A model generated the notes under the pieces. It did no database searches. It had not been told where the DNA came from and was given only the letters and a program-made list of their open reading frames with translations. Below are positions 56,732-64,000 of a DNA stretch of 64,000 nt, in pieces (the first letter of the stretch is position 1; every line of letters begins with the position of its first letter). A program made the translations under genes and the position numbers. This DNA comes from Anolis sagrei. Its lineage: Eukaryota; Chordata; Lepidosauria; Squamata; Anolidae. The stretch lies in assembly GCF_037176765.1 (NCBI RefSeq), contig NC_090025.1, positions 70,471,545-70,535,544 of the forward strand, given 5' to 3'.

Positions 56732-59700
56732 TATTTATATTCCACTCTATCTTCCCAAAGGGACTCAGGGTGGATTCTAAACATAAAAGGCAAACATTCA
56801 ATGCCTAAATACAACAACAGTACATTCATACTAACAAAATGTATACAAGCCAACATATAAATATGAATTATAACTTAATAAACTAGAATTAAATAAAAGG
56901 CAAAGCCTGTTATAACAGACATAGGACAAACGAAAAAAAACCCCAAAAATTATTATTACATTTATATTTTACTCTATTTATTATTGTTCTTACATTTACA
57001 TTATTTTACTCTATTATTATTAAGTTTATTATTTTACTCTATTCTTCTTATTACGTTTATTATTTTACTCTCTTTATTATTATTGGAGGGATAAGTAAGC
57101 ACATTTACATTGAAGTAAGTTAGAATAATGGTTTAATCAGAGTTGGACAGCCTTATTTAGTTATATGTTATTGTTGTTTTATGTTGGGTTTTATATGTAT
57201 GTGAGACATTAAATTTTGCCATAAATCTGTTAGAAACTGCTTTGAATCCACCCCTGGGGTGAGAGTAAATAAATATTTTTAAATGCTTTTATGCAAATAT
57301 TCAAAAGCATTTAACCTACCGATGCCTCAATTAATGTAATTTTATTGATACGAGGTATTTTTATTTTGAAATTGATCAGTAGCTGCTGTATTTCTCCTCC
57401 TCGGCTTGTACTCGAGTCAATACATTTTCCCAGTTTTTTGGCGTAAAATTAGGTGTCTCGGCTCATATTCTGGTTGGCTTATACTCAAGTATATACAGTA
57501 GTTACTTCTTCGATATCTGCTAGGAAATTGGTGGCCCTTCTACTGACTTGGCTCAACTGGTTGTCTGCCATCACAGCTTGACACCCCTATCCAGTTAGAC
57601 AGGATAGGAACACAGATTGGAACACCTGAACCAATGTTTAATTAGGTAGTGCTTCTTAATTCTGACATGTGCCATGTAACGCTAATACAAATTAGCGTTA
57701 CATATGATCAGTTCTGTGGCATGAAATGTAAGAAAACAAATTAATGTGATTTGAAGGTTTTTGATTTTAAAGTATGTACCAGCTGAGCTAAGGCTATGAT
57801 TTGAAGAGAAACACAAAGTTTTCAATTGTGTGCTCATAATATTTCTCTGTACTGTTCCATTATTCGGGTGGAGGCCACAAGGGTGAGCTAGAGAGAGTAG
57901 TCCATTTTATGGGGGTGAAGGGTGGTTTGGAGGAGGAAAACAATTTCCCCCGTTTTTCTGTTTTTCCCCGCCCGCATATCCCAATAGTGGAAACATCCCT
58001 TCTTTATGATATGGGAAGGGGGAGGGGGGATAACCAACAAATGGTTTTACTCCTTCAACAACTCCCCCCCCCCCCCCCCCGTAAATTGGACTACTCTAGA
58101 ATAGTCCCCCGCCTGGATAATGGAATAGTACCCATTTCTCCTTATGTCAGAAACTCAGATAAATAGAATTGATTTAATTATTTGGCGACCGTTCCATTAC
58201 ATGATGTCACATCTTGAAATCTTCTGATTGTACAGAAATACTCTCTTTCAGGGTGGATTGCAAGAGGTTGCTGAGCAATTAGAATTGGAAAGGATAGGCC
58301 CACAGCATCAGGCAGGATCTGATTCTCTGTTAACAGGAATGGCTTTCTTCAAAATGAGAGAGGTAGGCATGGTTCTTTTTAATTTGCTGGATGAAAATGT
58401 CATTTACATGCTTCGTCACCTGACAGTGGTATGGGCCTAAGCATGGTATAGTCACTTGGATGTTGGACTAAGATACTGGATATCAAGGTTTGAACCTCCA
58501 CTTTGCCATGGAAGCCCACTGGCTGACCTTGAGCAAGTCATCATCTCTCAGCCTCAGAGAAAGGCAATGGCAAATATCCTCTGAACAGATTTTGCCAAGA
58601 AAACTCTCTGATAGAATCCCCTTAGGACCGCCATAAGTTGGAAATGACTAGAAGGCGCACAGCAACAACAAAGGTTAACAACTGATACGTTCTTAACAGG
58701 AAGGAGTGTATACACCATCATTGGCTACATCTTATTCTAGTGGGGTGTCTCTCACAATTTGGATAGCAATTCTAACTCAGTACTTATGCTAGGTGCAGTT
58801 TGATACTAGATGAGTCCATAATTTAACAATGCTCATCTATGATCTGATTTGGTTTCCATAATGGTGATTTCATGTGAGAAAACTGGGCAGACCAATCTTG
58901 ATTCACCTTTGGCTCACTTAGAACAGCATCTAGCCTAGCTGGAAGTAAGGGGGAACATTACACTAATTCATACATAAGCTCCCCCCCCCCCCCCAAAAAA
59001 AAAATCAATCTGTCTGTAAGTTGGATGCAGGGTTTGTATCTGATGTTGTATCAGAGATAGCCAACAGTTGCCATGACCAAGATAGATAATTATCCAAAGT
59101 TTTACTTACTTACTAGGGTTGCAGAGTCTGAGGGCATTATTACTCCAACACATGTTGTTTGCAATACTCTTGATCTCTTGGTTGCTGTAGGATGAAGTAG
59201 GAGTGGTGATTGCATGTGCCTTGTAAGCCACCCCGAGTCCCTTTTGGGAAATGGTGGCGGGATATACATTTATTTATTTATTTATTTATTTATTGCAGCA
59301 GCAAGTGATTAAATTTTGGGTCAGTTTGGCTGGAATGTTACCTCTTTTCAGTGGTTCTGTTTTTGTTTATAAGTGCAGACTTCATGGTATCCCACAAACG
59401 ATAAGGACATAAAGTTAGTAGCTTTGGGAGGCTACTAACTTTATGTCCTTATCATTTTTGGGGTACCATGAAGCTTCATCTTGTCTCCCATGCTTTTTAA
59501 TAGCTGCATGAAACTGCTGAGTGAGGTTACCCAGACATTTGGGGCAAGTTGATCAGAATGCAGGTGATGCACAATTTTGCCTGCTCTTCTCAGGAAGGCC
59601 ATGGAGGTGATAACCTGGTGTTTATCAGTGTTGGAATGGATGCAGGTTAATGAGTTCAAACTTAATCTAGACGAGGTGGAGGTGCTCTTAGTTAGGAACC

Positions 59701-60192
59701 ACCTATGATCTGCGTGAGGCTGTTCAGCTTGTTTTTGGAGTATTGCTTGCTTTGAAGGAAATGGTATACTTTAAGTGTGGAATGGTAGGGATACTCCTAG
59801 ATCCCTTGCTGTCCTTCAGACAGCAGCAAGATGACAGGACTGGTTTATCAGTTCTGGTTTATATGCCACTGTAGCCTTTCCTAAAGAAGGAGGGAATTCA
59901 TTTGAGTGACTCATGTTTGAACTACTCTAGACTTGATTATTGTAGTACTCTACATGGGCACTACCTTTGAGGATAATCTGAAAACTTAAAATATTGTCTG
60001 TATTAGCAAGATAAGGAATAGTGCTAATCTTTGACTGGATCCTTTTGTTTCCAGGCTTTAATCTAAGGTGCTGTTTTAGTAATTGATGTTCTAGACCAGT
60101 GGTTTTCAAAGTGTGCTCCTCAGAGCCTTGGAGCTCTGCAAAGCATATGGAGGGGCTCTGCAGTTTCCTCCTCCTCTTCCATCCTCTCCCTC

Positions 60193-60235
<43 letters not shown>

Positions 60236-61111
60236 AAAGTCTGGATTACCATCTGTTGGGGTGCTTTGATTGTGCTTTTCCTGCATGGTAGAAGAGGGTT
60301 GGGCTGGATGGTCCCTTGGGTCTTCCATTGAAATACAGTTAAGTTTATGTTGGTTAAAATGTTCTTCAAAAGTTTGCCCATACATAATATATATACATTA
60401 TATGTAATATATAAACACTTCTTGGGAATTGACAAGAAACTTTTGCTTCAAAAAGGGCTCTGCGTCTGAAAAAGTTTGAGAACCCCTGTTCTAGACGGAT
60501 GAGGACGATTTCTTTCCACGGATCCCTGACTTAACTTTGTTCTTGGGTCCATTTCAAGAGAGTTGGGAAGTTTGCACAAAAGTCAGGGTCTGTTCTATTT
60601 TAGTTCTTCAACTTTGGGATGTTCCCTAAAATTCATCAAGTTCCCACTTTGTGTTTTGTTAACCAGCCATTGAGCCACTTCCCTTTTCAACTTTAATAGG
60701 AACACATAGATTTATCACTCTGTTTTAATTTAGTTGATTTTAGTTGCATTTATTTCGGTATGTTACAATTTCATTATTCTGCTATATCTTGCTACTGGTC
60801 CTTTTAGTAAAGAGAGGATTAAAGCTACCAATTTTCATACTTTGGGAAGAGACTTTTGTTTAGTTTAGACTTATTTTTGCTTTATGGAACTAGATGTCCT
60901 CTATTGTCACATGTGGTTATGTTATTTATTGCTTATTGCTACAGACGGCAATAGTGATTTGTTTTGTAAATTTTTCTTTCAGATGTTCTTTGAAGATCAC
61001 ATTGATGATGCCAAATATTGTGGTCACTTATATGGTCTTGGTTCGGGATCATCTTATGTACAGAATGGGACAGGAAATGCATATGAAGAAGAAGCCAACA
61101 AGCAATCATGA
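46902..61111 (+). CDS. CNOT7: CNOT7 (CAF1a), CCR4-NOT deadenylase (complete)
   Basis: CNOT7 is a DEDD-type 3'-5' exonuclease that shortens mRNA poly(A) tails within CCR4-NOT, binding CNOT1, BTG/TOB proteins and CNOT6/6L. Coding segments 46902-47018, 50038-50231, 53058-53219, 56109-56253, 58252-58362 and 60983-61111 join to 285 codons, the human length. Catalytic residues are present: D40 and E42 (DTEFPG), D161 (SGYDFGYL) and D230 (AGSDSLLTG). H225 (PQHQ) is also kept. The protein is almost identical to the human one as I recall it; Phe34 (RKFNYVAM) may be a Tyr-to-Phe change. The start [10 protein letters not shown] lies 83 bp into exon 2, so exon 1 is non-coding. It is head to head with VPS37A. 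Confidence 0.98.
47104..47407. mobile_element. Mariner-like MITE with internal expansions and a TA microsatellite
   Basis: Related to 48323-48486: TGTATTTCTTCAATCCTAAA, GACATCTCTAAAAA-like text and GTCTTACAATAAAAGAAAT. It includes three tandem GTATTTCTTTAATTCTA-type repeats and about 80 bp of TA repeats (47255-47338). Confidence 0.65.
47500..47853 (+). mobile_element. hAT-type MITE, copy 4
   Basis: CAGGAGTCCTCAAACTTTTT to TTTAAGGACCCCTG; flanks GTCTAAGG and GTTTAAGG match at 7 of 8. Between CNOT7 exons 2 and 3. Confidence 0.88.
47948..48220 (+). mobile_element. tRNA-headed SINE
   Basis: AGCGCCTGGTGGTGCAATAG (A-box region), GGTCAGTGGTTCAGATCC (B-box region), tail CACACCAGAAGCAACTTGCA and an A-rich end. 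Confidence 0.82.
48323..48486. mobile_element. Mariner-like MITE, 164 bp, TA duplication
   Basis: CTGTATTTCTTCAGTTCTGA at the left, CTTACAATTGAAGAAATATG at the right, TA on both sides (48321-48322, 48487-48488). Confidence 0.82.
48727..49683. mobile_element. Palindromic element split by an L2 LINE
   Basis: Left arm 48727-48803 (GCTGTGAGTTTTCAGGTCTG, CTCTCCTGACGTTTCACCCA) and right part 49515-49683, where the same words run forward then inverted (GGCATCCTCAGAAG ... CTTCTGAGGATGCC). Its core words are those of the 6477-11494 satellite unit, so the two are relatives. Confidence 0.75.
48804..49514 (+). mobile_element. L2 LINE 3' fragment with RT C terminus
   Basis: Frame 48819-49130 reads [40 protein letters not shown] and [13 protein letters not shown], then an L2 3' UTR and (ATT)n. 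Inserted into the palindromic element around ATCTAT. Confidence 0.9.
50038..50231 (+). CDS. CNOT7: CNOT7 coding exon
   Basis: Opens with the catalytic [15 protein letters not shown] and ends at KFNL plus two bases of Thr104; donor GTAAGT. Confidence 0.98.
50543..50853. mobile_element. CACTA-ended MITE, copy 2
   Basis: CACTATGTGACACGATTTTT to TTGTTATATAGTG; interior as in copy 1. Confidence 0.75.
51321..51791. mobile_element. CACTA-ended MITE, copy 3, inverted and split by an L2-like tail
   Basis: CACTATGTAACAAAATTTG to GTTACATAGTG. The interior is the reverse complement of copy 2. 51438-51607 is a reversed L2-like tail (ACCGTCCTTCTCAGCCCGCA) inserted in it. Confidence 0.78.
51885..52008 (+). 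mobile_element. L2-like 3' tail
   Basis: TAAACTGCCTTGATTTCCCC, GACAATGTATAAATACAG then AAAT/ATT repeats. Confidence 0.6.
52604..52924 (+). mobile_element. tRNA-headed SINE, full length, 8-bp duplication
   Basis: CCCCTTGTGGTGCAGCGGGT head, GGCAATTCAAATCC B-box region, body TCTGCCAACCTAGCAGTTC and tail GTCAGTGGAAACC. CTTAACAT flanks both sides (52596-52603, 52925-52932). Confidence 0.88.
53058..53219 (+). CDS. CNOT7: CNOT7 coding exon
   Basis: Reads [20 protein letters not shown] to [12 protein letters not shown]. Acceptor TTCTTAG, donor GTAAAT. Confidence 0.98.
53220..54449 (+). other. CNOT7 intron, nothing recognised
   Basis: No gene or repeat seen. Confidence 0.5.
54450..54632 (+). mobile_element. 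L2-like 3' tail
   Basis: AAGGCATTGAATGTTTGC, TAAACCGCCCCAAGTCCTTT, GGCGGTATAGAAATAAG, ATT repeats. Confidence 0.7.
54890..55160 (-). mobile_element. CR1 3' fragment
   Basis: Plus-strand AAGGAGGCTCCACTATGCTC and CAGGAAGTTTTTCCTAATGT, as in 385-1110. A 20-bp stretch (TTTCTAATGTTTAGGT) is doubled near 55065-55105. Confidence 0.88.
55529..55663. mobile_element. Palindromic hAT MITE
   Basis: CAGTGGTTCTCTACCTGTGG to its inverse at GAGAGCCACTG; same family and length as 13224-13358. Flanks do not match clearly. Confidence 0.85.
56109..56253 (+). CDS. CNOT7: CNOT7 coding exon
   Basis: Reads [20 protein letters not shown] to [10 protein letters not shown]; holds catalytic D161. The acceptor tract ends in a run of C before AG; donor GTAAAT. 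Confidence 0.98.
56586..57498. mobile_element. Mariner-like element with inserted L2-like pieces
   Basis: Left end CCGTAGATACTCGAGTATAA, right end inverse CTGTATATACTTGAGTATAA, TA on both sides (56584-56585, 57499-57500). Inside are a reversed SINE/L2 tail (about 56697-56960), ATT-rich repeats, and a plus-strand L2-like tail (about 57220-57290). Confidence 0.75.
57852..58130. mobile_element. Possible short TIR element before CNOT7 exon 6
   Basis: TACTGTTCCATTATTCGGGT at the left and the inverse of TGGATAATGGAATAGTAC at the right pair imperfectly. Poly-C tract at 58064-58080. Ends about 120 bp before the exon. Confidence 0.4.
58252..58362 (+). CDS. CNOT7: CNOT7 coding exon
   Basis: Reads [20 protein letters not shown] to GMAFFKMRE; holds catalytic D230. 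Donor GTAGGC. Confidence 0.98.
58438..58680 (+). mobile_element. Sauria-type tRNA SINE
   Basis: ATGGTATAGTCACTTGGATG head, GACCTTGAGCAAGTCATC middle, tail AGGACCGCCATAAGTTGGAA, ATGACTAGAAGGCGCACAGC with AAC repeats. Confidence 0.85.
59130..59300 (+). mobile_element. L2-like 3' tail
   Basis: CTTGTAAGCCACCCCGAGTC, ATGGTGGCGGGATATACAT then (TTTA)n. Confidence 0.7.
59381..59474. repeat. Long hairpin, 42-base arms with 10-base loop
   Basis: Arms 59381-59422 and 59433-59474 pair at 39 of 42 positions around the loop CTTTGGGAGG. The right arm runs into the L2 fragment. Confidence 0.9.
59455..60010 (+). mobile_element. L2 LINE RT fragment
   Basis: Plus strand, broken frames: [11 protein letters not shown]-like start (CATCTTGTCTCCCATGCTTT corresponds to L-S-P-M-L-F), YADD region decayed, [10 protein letters not shown] near 59940. 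Typical L2 RT order. Confidence 0.7.
60097..60488. mobile_element. hAT-type MITE with perfect 8-bp duplication, containing CR1 and TTA repeat
   Basis: CAGTGGTTTTCAAAGTGTGC to TTTGAGAACCCCTG, TTCTAGAC on both sides (60089-60096, 60489-60496). Inside: (TTA)n at 60194-60235 and a plus-strand CR1 3' end (GGGTTGGGCTGGATGGTCCC). Confidence 0.9.
60983..61111 (+). CDS. CNOT7: CNOT7 last coding exon and stop
   Basis: Reads [20 protein letters not shown] to [11 protein letters not shown] at 61109-61111. Acceptor TTTCAG. Confidence 0.98.
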   Translation: MFFEDHIDDAKYCGHLYGLGSGSSYVQNGTGNAYEEEANKQS

Positions 61112-62304
61112 CATGAAATGGAAAACCACTTTTTCTGAGCTCCACCTGCTTGTACATAGGTTTTATCTCTGGTTCAATCCCTTGGACAATGAGGCATTCT
61201 TTTCCTCTCTTTATCAGCACACTTTTCTGCCTTTGTATGTACTAAACTTGACTGTTCCTATCCCAGTTTTTTGACCTTGACGTGTAGGCATTTCTGGGTG
61301 AAATGTGGCCTTGTACTTTGCCCAACTGTACATAAGCACATGTAGGAGCGGGGCGGCGGATAGAAGAGGGAAGCAAAAATGATAATGAAATTTCTGGTAA
61401 ACTTTAATTGGTCTTAGTATTTGTTTATTACCTTTCCCACCCATTTCCCTAAACTTGAACTAGCACTGATTGTAACTGGCTTCCCCATCTGGTGTCTATG
61501 CCTTCCAGTTTTAGCTATTCAAGATTGCGGACCATCACATTTGCACTTTAGAAGAGTGACTCTCAGTCAGATCCTCTGTTTTATCTCAAGCTCCAGTATT
61601 CCTTCCCTGTTTCAGACAAATCTGCCCACCCATGGCTATTCTCTTCCCACCCACCCGAGTTTCAAATCCACTGAAGATAAATCCTTTTTTGTATCACCTC
61701 TGTCCAGAACTACTGAAATCTTTGCAACTGTTCTTGTATCTGAACTGGTGCCTGGTCTTCCATGTGTGTCCTGCACACACCAATTGGCTTGCCAGTTCCA
61801 TATACTGCTCTGTGATGGAAATAACTTGATGGAGCTGTGGGGAATGATTCCTATGAATACTTCACTGAAGTAAGAGGCTCTGATGTAGCATCTAATGCGT
61901 GTTCCTGATCAGTTCTCAGTGGGGTGTGTTTGGGGGAGATTATTCAAGACCCCCATTTCTAGCAACAAGACTTACAGTACACAGCAAAGTTCCTGTGGCC
62001 TTTTGTGGTTTTGTCTGAGCAGACAAAAGGATGGAAACTGCAGTAGGATTAACAGGATGTGCTAATTGTGGATCCATTTTGTATTCCTGTTCTAGCAAGC
62101 TGTGCCCTATGATACTTTCTATTTTTAAAAAAAACCTTATTTATTCTTTACTTGAGTAGACGAACACAACTCGGTTTAAGAATGAGATCCAAAGATTTGA
62201 AGTCAACTTGATATAGAACTAAAGAGAAAAGGAAAATAGATGTGTCCTTTTCGGGAGCAACTACAAAGGACTTTCATTGTAAAACAACAAATCTGTTTGT
62301 ATCT

Positions 62305-62310
62305 AATAAA
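62305..62310 (+). terminator. CNOT7: Proximal CNOT7 polyadenylation signal
   Basis: CTAATAAAG hexamer context about 1.2 kb after the stop. Confidence 0.5.
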
Positions 62311-62712
62311 GTTACCCAAGTCTTGTAAGGCTAGCTTATTTTCTGAGTCGATCTTAGCAATATCTTTTTTAAATACATTGTTTTATTACAGGACCACAAA
62401 ATACTTTCCTCACCATGAAGAGCATCCTCATACAAAAGCAGTTGTGCAGGAAGACTTTAACTGATATTGAATAGCTAAATCCTAGACTGAAATGATGGAG
62501 TGCCTGTGACTGTATTTTGTGTGTATCATCTACACTGAAAATCAGTTGGACTCAATCTTAGCAATGTTCAGCAAGTTGATCTGTTTACCATGTACTTTAA
62601 CTTGTTTTCCTTTTTTCTCCTCAAGAAGTTACAGTGATGTAACTGGGCAGTCCTTTTTAAAGAAAAATAACACATTTGCATAAGAGGGTATTTTGTTTTT
62701 AAAGCTTTTGTA

Positions 62713-62718
62713 AATAAA
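62713..62718 (+). terminator. CNOT7: Distal CNOT7 polyadenylation signal
   Basis: GTAAATAAAGG followed by a T-rich stretch. Confidence 0.6.
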
Positions 62719-62907
62719 GGCTTCAGAAATGTTTTCTTATATATTCACAGACTTCTGGTTTTCTTCTGAAACCTCTAGAGACATGTCTGTTTACTCATAA
62801 CCCCCTTGTGTATTTCTTACCTGCCATTATATGTTCCATTCTACTGCATTTTTTTGTCTTCTGTACAGTCTGCAACCAGACTGATTAATAACTTTACTTC
62901 ACACTGG

Positions 62908-63376
62908 CAACGAAGATCCGCCTAGTTAAAGCAATGGTATTCCCAGTAGTAACTTATGGATGTGAGAGCTGGACCATAAGGAGGGCTGAGCAAAGGAAGA
63001 TAAGATGTTTTTGAACTGTGGTGTTGGAAGAAAATTCTGATAGTGCCTTGGACTGCGAGAAGATCCAACCAGTCCATACTCCAGGAAGTAAAGCCTGACT
63101 GCTCACTGGAGAGAAGGATATTAGAGGCAAAGATGAAGTACTTTGGCCACATAATGAGTAGACAGGAAAGCTTAGAGAAGATAATGATGCGGAGGGAAAT
63201 TGAAGGAAAAAGGAAGAGGGGCCGACCAAGGGCAAAATGGATGGATGTTATTCTTGAAGCGACTGGCTTGACCTTGAAGGAGCTGGGGGTGGTGACGGCT
63301 GACAGGGAGCTCTGGCGTGGGTTGGTCCATGAGGTCACGAAGAGTCGAAAGTGACTGAATGAATAAACAACAAAAC
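62908..63376 (+). mobile_element. BovB (RTE) LINE 3' end
   Basis: Reads VKAMVFPVVTYGCESWTIRR, then after a break IVPWTARRSNQSILQEVKPD, KMKYFGHIMSRQESLEKIMM, KRKRGRPRAKWMDVILEATG, HEVTKSRK. It ends with GTGACTGAATGAATAAACAA, the BovB tail. Few changes, so fairly young. Confidence 0.9.
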
Positions 63377-63729
63377 AGCGCTGCTCCTTCAGGCTGCTGC
63401 CAATACTATCTCCACATTAGCCTTACATACATAATAATCATACTGACCTTGAAAGGTTCCTCTTCTCTGAAACCAGTTGCTTGACTGGATGGCTCCTCAT
63501 GTTTTAAGAACTAATTTGCAATAATAATAAAAATAAGGAATGGGATGCAACAGGCCAGGAAGTCCAGTATTCTTGTAATAGCAGGAATGCCTTGTGTCGC
63601 ATATTCCTATTCTGATATGCCCACTTGTTCTGTTGGAATAATTTGGCTTGAAATGTTGGTAATTTGATGAGGATCAAATGCCTGAAAATCAGGGAAATAA
63701 GTTTAACCGTTTGTAAGATTGCCCTTAAT

Positions 63730-64000
63730 ATGCAAGTACAGTAGCGTGCATAAGAATGAGGAAGCACTCCATCAAGGATTCAGTGTCACAAGTGGACAGT
63801 GAAGTGGCAGCTCCCCATGTGGCCGGAATCAAGCATGTGCTCATGAAACTGGAAAGCTGGAATGTTAAATTGCCTCTGTGTCTGTCTATATATGTTGTAT
63901 GTCTAATGGCATTGAACGTTTGCCATGTATATATACATTGTAGTCCGCCCTGAGTCCCCTGCGGAGTGAGAAGGGTGGAATAGAAATGCTGTAAATAAAT
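63730..64000 (+). mobile_element. L2-like 3' end at window edge
   Basis: TCTAATGGCATTGAACGTTT, TAGTCCGCCCTGAGTCCCCT, GGGTGGAATAGAAATGCTGT then AAAT repeat running out of the window. Confidence 0.65.

Larger units (their letters stand above)
61112..62735 (+). other. CNOT7: CNOT7 3' UTR
   Basis: About 1.6 kb without recognised transposons, ending near AATAAA at 62713. An earlier AATAAA at 62305 gives a shorter form. A BovB fragment begins about 170 bp after the distal signal. Confidence 0.75.

Noticed and set aside
61421-61873. 150-codon frame after CNOT7
   Set aside because: It lies in the CNOT7 3' UTR, begins in a non-coding context and matches nothing I recognise.
63043-63354. 103-codon frame as a host gene
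   Set aside because: It is the BovB C terminus, directly followed by the BovB tail.
1-64000. Complete retrovirus-like or other capsid-bearing elements
   Set aside because: No LTR pairs or gag/pol/env-like frames were noticed; all recognised retroelements are LINE or SINE pieces.

Overview
This is a vertebrate nuclear window, most likely from a squamate reptile of iguanian (Anolis-like) type. The reasons are the repeats: a SINE with a 5S rRNA head of the 5S-Sauria type, tRNA-headed Sauria SINEs, BovB, L2, CR1, L1 and R4/Dong-like LINE pieces side by side, and many short hAT, Tc1/mariner-like and palindromic MITEs, several with clear target-site duplications.

Three host genes can be read exon by exon. 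MTMR7 (plus strand, 1-16264, 3' part only) gives the end of a myotubularin phosphatase, its coiled coil and its C-terminal tail. VPS37A (minus strand, 38729 down to 25191, complete, 11 coding exons, 403 codons) is an ESCRT-I subunit. CNOT7 (plus strand, coding 46902-61111, complete, 6 coding exons, 285 codons) is the CAF1 deadenylase of CCR4-NOT. MTMR7 and VPS37A point tail to tail. VPS37A and CNOT7 are head to head across a GC-rich divergent promoter at about 38.7-39.4 kb holding NRF1-, ETS- and CCAAT-type sites. The order MTMR7-VPS37A-CNOT7 is the one I recall for human 8p22. The genes act in separate processes (phosphoinositide turnover, endosomal sorting, mRNA deadenylation); the layout suggests shared promoter control of the last two only.

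Most remaining sequence is repeat. 0-16 kb: MTMR7 introns with a CR1 piece, an R4/Dong-like piece in a TAA tract, the 5S-derived SINE, and the most striking object: a 6,371-bp hAT-type element (5530-11900) with a perfect 8-bp duplication, filled by about 15 copies of a 333-383-bp tandem repeat. 16-25 kb: MTMR7 3'UTR, SINEs, a hAT MITE, a LINE, and the VPS37A 3' end, with another hAT element starting 30 bp past the stop codon. 25-38.7 kb: VPS37A introns; an L2-like tail touches one 5' splice site. 39-46.8 kb: CNOT7 intron 1, with a 70-bp MITE-derived tandem array and nested MITEs. 47-61 kb: CNOT7 exons among nested L2, SINE, hAT and mariner-like insertions. 61-64 kb: CNOT7 3'UTR, a BovB 3' end and an L2-like tail.

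No CRISPR, bacterial or viral system is present. Repeat family names come from recognised end motifs and protein fragments, not a database search.
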